Shown piece after piece: positions 4,293-8,285 of a stretch of DNA of 8,285 nucleotides. This DNA comes from Gammaproteobacteria bacterium. Its GTDB lineage: Bacteria > Pseudomonadota > Gammaproteobacteria > UBA6429 > Thiohalophilaceae. The first letter of the stretch is position 1. The number at the start of each line of letters is the position of its first letter. Location: NCBI GenBank assembly GCA_030593785.1, contig JAUVGM010000085.1, positions 1 through 8,285 of the forward strand, given 5' to 3'. The notes beneath the pieces were generated by a model, which was not told the DNA's origin, searched no databases, and was given only the letters and a program-made list of their open reading frames with translations. A program made the position numbers and the translations under genes.

Positions 4293-6100
4293 TCAGTAAA
4301 TTTTTGCATTACATTTAATAATAAATCATCATTTGGCGCTAGTTCTAAAGCACTATTCCAGATTTCCTGTGCCGCTTCACGATCACCGGCGACCCATAAA
4401 ACTTCACCTAAATGTGCTGCAACTTCAGCATCTTTTAACTTTTCAAATGCAAGCCGCAAATATTTTAAAGCTTCATCATATTGACCTAAACGATAATAAG
4501 CCCAGCCCATACTGTCATGGATAGCCGGATCTTCCGGCTCAAGCTTTAGTGCTTTTTTAATGTAGCCTAAACCTTTTTTCAGTTGTTCAGTCTTATCAAC
4601 TAATGTGTAACCTAACGCATTTAATGCTTGCGCATTTTCCGGCTCACGTTTCACAATACTTGTTAAATCACTTACCGCTAAATCAATCTGACCAATTTTT
4701 TCTGCTGTTAACGCACGAGCATATAACAAACGATTATTATCGGTGAGCTGTTGCAATGCTTCAGTATAAAGCTTTACTGCTTCTTCAAATTGTTTCGCTG
4801 AATTTAATATTTCACCTTCTGTCAGGTATATACGTAACTCTTTATCTAATGAGTCCGGGCTCATATTTTGTAAACGTCGACGAGCCTCTTTTAAACGCCC
4901 TTGTTTCGCTAATAAAAGTGCAATGCGTAACTCTGCTTCAAAAGCATACTGATTGTTTTGTATTTGTTTATATGCTTCAATGGCTTTATCAAGTTCATTT
5001 TGCAATTCATAAGACTGCGCTAAATAATACTGCGATTCATAAATACGTTTTTTGTCTTCAAGTAGTCTTGCGAAATATTCTGTCGCCTCTTTTGGTTTAT
5101 TCATTTGTAATGTTAATAAACCTAATGCATATCGTGCTTCATGCTGAAGTTTTTTATCTTCAGTCAACACTTCAAATTGTTTTGCTGCTGCATCAAATTG
5201 TTTTGCATCTACCAGGTTGCGCGCATAAAACATTCTTAATTTAGTATTGTCTGAATATTCTTCTACTGTCTGACGTAAAACTTCTATTGCATGCGCCTTA
5301 TAACCCTGACGTACAAAAATGTTTGTCTGTAAAATATATGCCTCAGTCCAACCAGGTTGTAACTTGACAACTTTTTTGATCATTCTAACGGCGTCATCCA
5401 AACGATCTACGAGAAAAGCCAGTTGGCTATAAGCATAAAGTGCATTTGGGTTGTTCTTACGTTTAGCAATCAATTTTTCCATGACTGCAAATGCAGCTTC
5501 TTTATCTTTTTCTTTACTGAGTAATGAAGTTATAAGTAAAAAACTCTGGCGCTCACTGTGTTGACCATTTTGTAATACATACTCAAAATGTTTAGCAGCT
5601 GATTCTGTTTTCCCCGCACGCACTAGCAATGCCGCAAGAACCTGTCGTGCTTCAAGATTTTCTGGTTCGAGTTCATTCCACAATTTTGCTGCAGCAATGG
5701 CACGTTTATCATCACGAGCGTAATACGCTTTGCGTGTGGCTTGTTGAGCAACCCGAGGATCACGCGTCAATTCAGCCGCTTTAGTATAAAGCGAAGCAGA
5801 AAGACCTATTTGGCCACGTTGAGCTGCGATTTCTGCAGATAAGAGGTAATAAAGTGTTTCACCAGAAAGTTCAGATTTTGACTCTGCTTTGATTTCAGGT
5901 TTGCTTTGTACTGGTTTTGTCGACTCCGATTTTGATGACTTAGAATCAGTTGCTGCCTGTTTCTTGATGACTTCCTTGCCCGCTGCTTTTACAGCATTTT
6001 TGCTGACATCTTTCTGTTGATTTGCTGCACACCCCATTTGCAGAGAGAAAATCCCCGCTAAAATGAGCCAATGCACCATTATTTGTCTTTTCTTTATCAT
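4289..6100 (-). CDS. Tetratricopeptide-repeat protein, exported, encoded before lolB
   Basis: A roughly 603-residue protein with a basic N-terminus (MIKKRQIM), a hydrophobic signal segment (WLILAGIFSL) and a cysteine in the context QMGCAA that may be lipidated, although Gln and Met at -3 and -2 are a poor lipobox. A Lys/Ser/Glu-rich linker covers about residues 25-80, and helical TPR units fill the rest. The C-terminal region NALGYTLVDKTE to DSMGWAYYRLGQYDEALKYL and AAHLGEVLWVAGDREAAQEIW is typical of the TPR proteins found next to lolB in Pseudomonas and relatives. TPRs serve as protein-binding scaffolds; the partner is unknown. ATG at 6100 is used because it keeps the charged signal N-region; GTG at 6109 and ATG at 6079 are alternatives. 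It heads the minus-strand gene cluster and overlaps lolB by 4 nt. Confidence 0.88.
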   Translation of the reverse strand: MIKKRQIMVHWLILAGIFSLQMGCAANQQKDVSKNAVKAAGKEVIKKQAATDSKSSKSESTKPVQSKPEIKAESKSELSGETLYYLLSAEIAAQRGQIGLSASLYTKAAELTRDPRVAQQATRKAYYARDDKRAIAAAKLWNELEPENLEARQVLAALLVRAGKTESAAKHFEYVLQNGQHSERQSFLLITSLLSKEKDKEAAFAVMEKLIAKRKNNPNALYAYSQLAFLVDRLDDAVRMIKKVVKLQPGWTEAYILQTNIFVRQGYKAHAIEVLRQTVEEYSDNTKLRMFYARNLVDAKQFDAAAKQFEVLTEDKKLQHEARYALGLLTLQMNKPKEATEYFARLLEDKKRIYESQYYLAQSYELQNELDKAIEAYKQIQNNQYAFEAELRIALLLAKQGRLKEARRRLQNMSPDSLDKELRIYLTEGEILNSAKQFEEAVKLYTEALQQLTDNNRLLYARALTAEKIGQIDLAVSDLTSIVKREPENAQALNALGYTLVDKTEQLKKGLGYIKKALKLEPEDPAIHDSMGWAYYRLGQYDEALKYLRLAFEKLKDAEVAAHLGEVLWVAGDREAAQEIWNSALELAPNDDLLLNVMQKFTE

Positions 6101-6117
6101 CTTGTACACAACTATAA

Positions 6118-6146
6118 CCGACTTTTTCCTGATTTACCTTTATAAT
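6118..6146 (+). promoter_or_regulatory. Candidate sigma-70 promoter for hemA
   Basis: A perfect TATAAT lies at 6141-6146, with ccgact at 6118-6123 at 17-bp spacing, matching only three bases of the -35 consensus. Transcription would start near 6153 and leave a leader of about 117 nt before the hemA GTG. The strong -10 supports it; the weak -35 limits certainty. Confidence 0.4.
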
Positions 6147-6165
6147 ACGCCGCTCAAAGCAGCGA

Positions 6166-6189
6166 TCCGCTCCCAAATACGGAGTCGGA
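6166..6189 (+). promoter_or_regulatory. Leader hairpin between the hemA promoter candidate and hemA
   Basis: TCCGCTCC (6166-6173) pairs with GGAG and CGGA (6181-6189) around a 7-nt loop with a single bulged T, giving 8 base pairs. No U-tract follows on either strand. If the upstream TATAAT is the hemA promoter, this structure lies early in the hemA leader. A regulatory role is inference. Confidence 0.4.
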
Positions 6190-6206
6190 GCACGTTCTAT
6201 TAACCT

Positions 6207-6235
6207 TATATATGGTTTAGCATGTGATCCTGCAA
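6207..6235 (-). promoter_or_regulatory. Candidate sigma-70 promoter for the TPR-lolB-ispE cluster
   Basis: On the minus strand TTGCAG (6235-6230) and TATATA (6212-6207) are separated by exactly 17 bp. Each matches the consensus partly (3 of 6 and 4 of 6). Transcription would start near 6200, about 100 nt before the TPR gene. The position is right for the head of the cluster, but the match is modest. Confidence 0.4.
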
Positions 6236-6269
6236 GTTTTTTGCCAACATTGATGTGATTTAATCGACA

Positions 6270-7544
6270 GTGACCTTAATAGCCTTCGGTATTAACCATA
6301 AAACTGCTCCCGTGGAAATTCGCGAGAAGGTCGCGTTTGCGCCTGATAAAATGGAACAGGCGCTACACGAGTGCATTAGAAAAGGTGAAGTCAGTGAAGC
6401 GGCAATTGTTTCAACCTGTAATCGAACAGAGCTCTACTTTAGCCTGCCAAATGATGACTTAAGTGAGCATGACATTACGCCCCAACTAGAGTGGTTTTGC
6501 CAATATCATCAGCTAAAAAAAGAAGACGTTGAACCTTACATTTATAGGCACTGTAACAATGATGCTGTGCAACATATATTACGTGTCGCCAGTGGTCTGG
6601 ATTCTTTAGTGCTCGGTGAGCCACAAATACTGGGGCAAATAAAAGACGCCTACAATACAGCTAACCAGGCGGGTACCATTGGACGTCAGCTTAACCGCCT
6701 GTTTCAACATACTTTCTCGGTTGCCAAGCAAGTACGGACGGACACTGCGATTGGAGCAAGTCCGGTTTCTGTGGCGTTTGCCGCGGTAAGTTTATCAAAA
6801 CGAATTTTTGCTGATTTATCTAAACATACAGCGTTACTCATTGGTGCGGGTGAAACAACGGAGTTAGTTGCTCGCCATCTTGCAGATCAAGGTTTGAATA
6901 AAATGATCGTCGCGAATCGTACCGTTGAGCGCGCACAAACTTTAGCCAATAATTTTAATGCGGAAGCTATTGCATTATCAGACATGCCGGAGCGTCTTGT
7001 AGAAGCAGACATCATTATCGCCTCAACAGCCAGCCAACTTCCTATTCTTGGCAAAGGTGCCGTTGAACGCGCATTAAAACAACGCAAGCATCGCCCTATG
7101 TTCATGGTTGATATTGCTGTGCCACGTGATATTGAACCTGAAGTAGGCGATCTTGATGATGTTTATCTTTATACCGTGGATGACTTACATGAAGTCATTG
7201 AAGAAGGTCGCCATTCGCGTGAAGAAGCAGCAAAACAAGCCGAAGAAATTATTGAAAACCAGGTTGATCATTTTATGGGCTGGCTACGTTCGTTAAAAGG
7301 TGTCGACACCATTCGCGCTTTTCGTGAACAAGCAGAACAAAAAAGAGATGAGCAACTGGCGCAGGCACAAAAACAATTGGCAGCGGGTAAAGATCCAGAG
7401 CAAGTGATGAATGATCTTGCGCGAACTCTTACTAATAAACTTATTCACGAACCCAGTGTGCAACTCAACCAGGCTGCATATTCTGGTCGTAAAGACTTAC
7501 TTGAACATGCACGTGAACTTTTTAACCTTGAACCTGAAGAATAA
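6270..7544 (+). CDS. hemA: Glutamyl-tRNA reductase
   Basis: Reduces glutamyl-tRNA(Glu) with NADPH to glutamate-1-semialdehyde, the committed step of C5-pathway tetrapyrrole synthesis. The 424 residues are close to the 418 of E. coli and similar throughout. Visible features are GINHKTAPVEIRE at the N-terminus, the catalytic Cys50 in STCNRTE, RVASGLDSLVLGEPQILGQ (106-123), the NADPH-binding LLIGAGETTELVARHL (189-204) with VANRT, the STASQLPI and DIAVPRDIEPEVG segments, and a C-terminal helical dimerisation region. The GTG at 6270 aligns exactly with the E. coli initiator (MTLxAxGINHKTAPV); no strong Shine-Dalgarno is visible, which may limit expression. It diverges from the TPR-lolB cluster and ends 6 nt before prfA, so the two are probably one operon, as in enteric bacteria. 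Confidence 0.97.
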   Translation: MTLIAFGINHKTAPVEIREKVAFAPDKMEQALHECIRKGEVSEAAIVSTCNRTELYFSLPNDDLSEHDITPQLEWFCQYHQLKKEDVEPYIYRHCNNDAVQHILRVASGLDSLVLGEPQILGQIKDAYNTANQAGTIGRQLNRLFQHTFSVAKQVRTDTAIGASPVSVAFAAVSLSKRIFADLSKHTALLIGAGETTELVARHLADQGLNKMIVANRTVERAQTLANNFNAEAIALSDMPERLVEADIIIASTASQLPILGKGAVERALKQRKHRPMFMVDIAVPRDIEPEVGDLDDVYLYTVDDLHEVIEEGRHSREEAAKQAEEIIENQVDHFMGWLRSLKGVDTIRAFREQAEQKRDEQLAQAQKQLAAGKDPEQVMNDLARTLTNKLIHEPSVQLNQAAYSGRKDLLEHARELFNLEPEE

Positions 7545-7550
7545 ATAAGT

Positions 7551-8285
7551 ATGAAAGACTCAATCCATAACAAGTTAGAAAGTTTAGCTGAACGTTTAGA
7601 AGAAATTAATCATCTACTTTCCAGTCCTGATGTCATCGGTGATCAAAATAAATTCCGTGCTTTATCACAAGAACATGCGCAAATCACTCCAGTTGTAAAT
7701 TGTTTTACCAATTATAAAATAACCATGGATGATTTTAATGAAGCAAAACGCATGCTCGAAGATGATGATAAAGACATGCGTGAAATGGCCAAAGAAGAAT
7801 TTAAAGAAGCCAAAGGACAGTTAGAAACATTAGAAAGCGAATTACAAATTCTGATGTTACCCACCGATCCAAATGATAATAAAAATGTCTTTTTGGAAAT
7901 ACGAGCAGGTACAGGTGGCGACGAAGCGGCTATTTTTTCTGGTGACTTATACAAAATGTATACCCGTTATGCAGAATCAAAACGTTGGACGGTTGAACTC
8001 ATTAATGAAAGCTTAGGCGATCACGGTGGCTATAAAGAAGTCATTGTTCGTATCATTGGTCAAGGTGCTTATTCAAAATTAAAATTTGAATCAGGCGTCC
8101 ATCGCGTACAACGTGTTCCTGAAACTGAATCACAGGGTCGTGTGCATACTTCTGCATGTACTGTTGCCGTTATGGCAGAAGCGGATGAAATTGATACCAT
8201 AGAAATTAATACCGGCGATTTAAAAGTAGATACCTTTCGTGCATCCGGTGCCGGTGGTCAGCATGTTAATAAAACCGATTCTGCA
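7551..8285 (+). CDS. prfA: Peptide chain release factor 1, N-terminal two thirds (runs off the right edge)
   Basis: RF1 recognises UAA and UAG stop codons in the ribosomal A site and triggers peptide release. The 245 codons present are open from ATG 7551 to the window end and begin MKDSIHNKLESLAERLEEI. They show the domain 1 helices, the RAGTGGDEAA segment, HRVQRVPETESQGR with the tripeptide anticodon motif P-E-T at residues 190-192 (P-x-T type, RF1 rather than the SPF of RF2), and the universal GGQ at 235-237 in GAGGQHVNKTDSA, whose Gln is normally methylated by PrmC. The C-terminal third, about 115 residues by comparison with E. coli, is outside the window. The 6-nt gap after hemA suggests co-transcription; prmC commonly follows. 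Confidence 0.97.
   Translation, partial: MKDSIHNKLESLAERLEEINHLLSSPDVIGDQNKFRALSQEHAQITPVVNCFTNYKITMDDFNEAKRMLEDDDKDMREMAKEEFKEAKGQLETLESELQILMLPTDPNDNKNVFLEIRAGTGGDEAAIFSGDLYKMYTRYAESKRWTVELINESLGDHGGYKEVIVRIIGQGAYSKLKFESGVHRVQRVPETESQGRVHTSACTVAVMAEADEIDTIEINTGDLKVDTFRASGAGGQHVNKTDSA

Noticed and set aside
4756..5244. 162-codon open frame on the plus strand inside the TPR gene
   Set aside because: It is antisense to a well-supported coding region, has a composition of Leu/Ile/Val runs typical of a complementary-strand shadow, and has no recognisable domain.
1..8285. CRISPR array, insertion sequence or phage genes
   Set aside because: No regularly spaced direct repeats, transposase or phage-type coding sequence is visible; apart from small palindromes the window is housekeeping genes.

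Overview
The window comes from a gammaproteobacterial chromosome of rather low GC content. The protein sequences and gene order (TPR lipoprotein-like gene, lolB, ispE, tRNA-Gln, prs, rplY, pth on one strand; hemA and prfA diverging from them) match the classic non-enteric gammaproteobacterial arrangement. I cannot name the genus.

Minus strand, in transcription order from about 6.2 kb down to 1: a large tetratricopeptide-repeat protein of the type usually found before lolB; lolB, overlapping it by 4 nt (ATGA); an unusual gene for a Rieske-fold protein; ispE; tRNA-Gln(UUG); a 230-nt spacer holding a REP-type palindrome, other hairpins and a decayed inverted tRNA-Gln-like sequence; prs; a palindrome-rich spacer; rplY; and the first 22 codons of pth, which runs off the left edge. 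Plus strand, from 6.27 kb: hemA, then the first 245 codons of prfA, which runs off the right edge. The divergent intergenic region (about 6101-6269) holds candidate promoters for both directions and a leader hairpin.

The genes are mostly housekeeping: outer-membrane lipoprotein insertion (LolB), isoprenoid precursor synthesis (IspE), PRPP synthesis (Prs), translation (tRNA-Gln, L25, Pth, RF1) and haem/glutamyl-tRNA metabolism (HemA).

The exception is the 196-residue protein between lolB and ispE (3064-3654). It aligns along its whole length with the Rieske iron-sulfur subunit of the cytochrome bc1 complex: twin-arginine membrane anchor, PVWV-like strand, both cluster boxes and the C-terminal strand. 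All four [2Fe-2S] ligands are replaced (Cys to Glu, His to Lys, Cys to Glu, His to Phe), while both cysteines that form the Rieske disulfide are kept. It therefore appears to be a cluster-less Rieske homologue of unknown role and is the most interesting item here. Second is the tRNA-Gln/prs spacer, where a 22-nt stretch matching the tRNA 3' half in inverted orientation lies in the prs leader next to a REP element.
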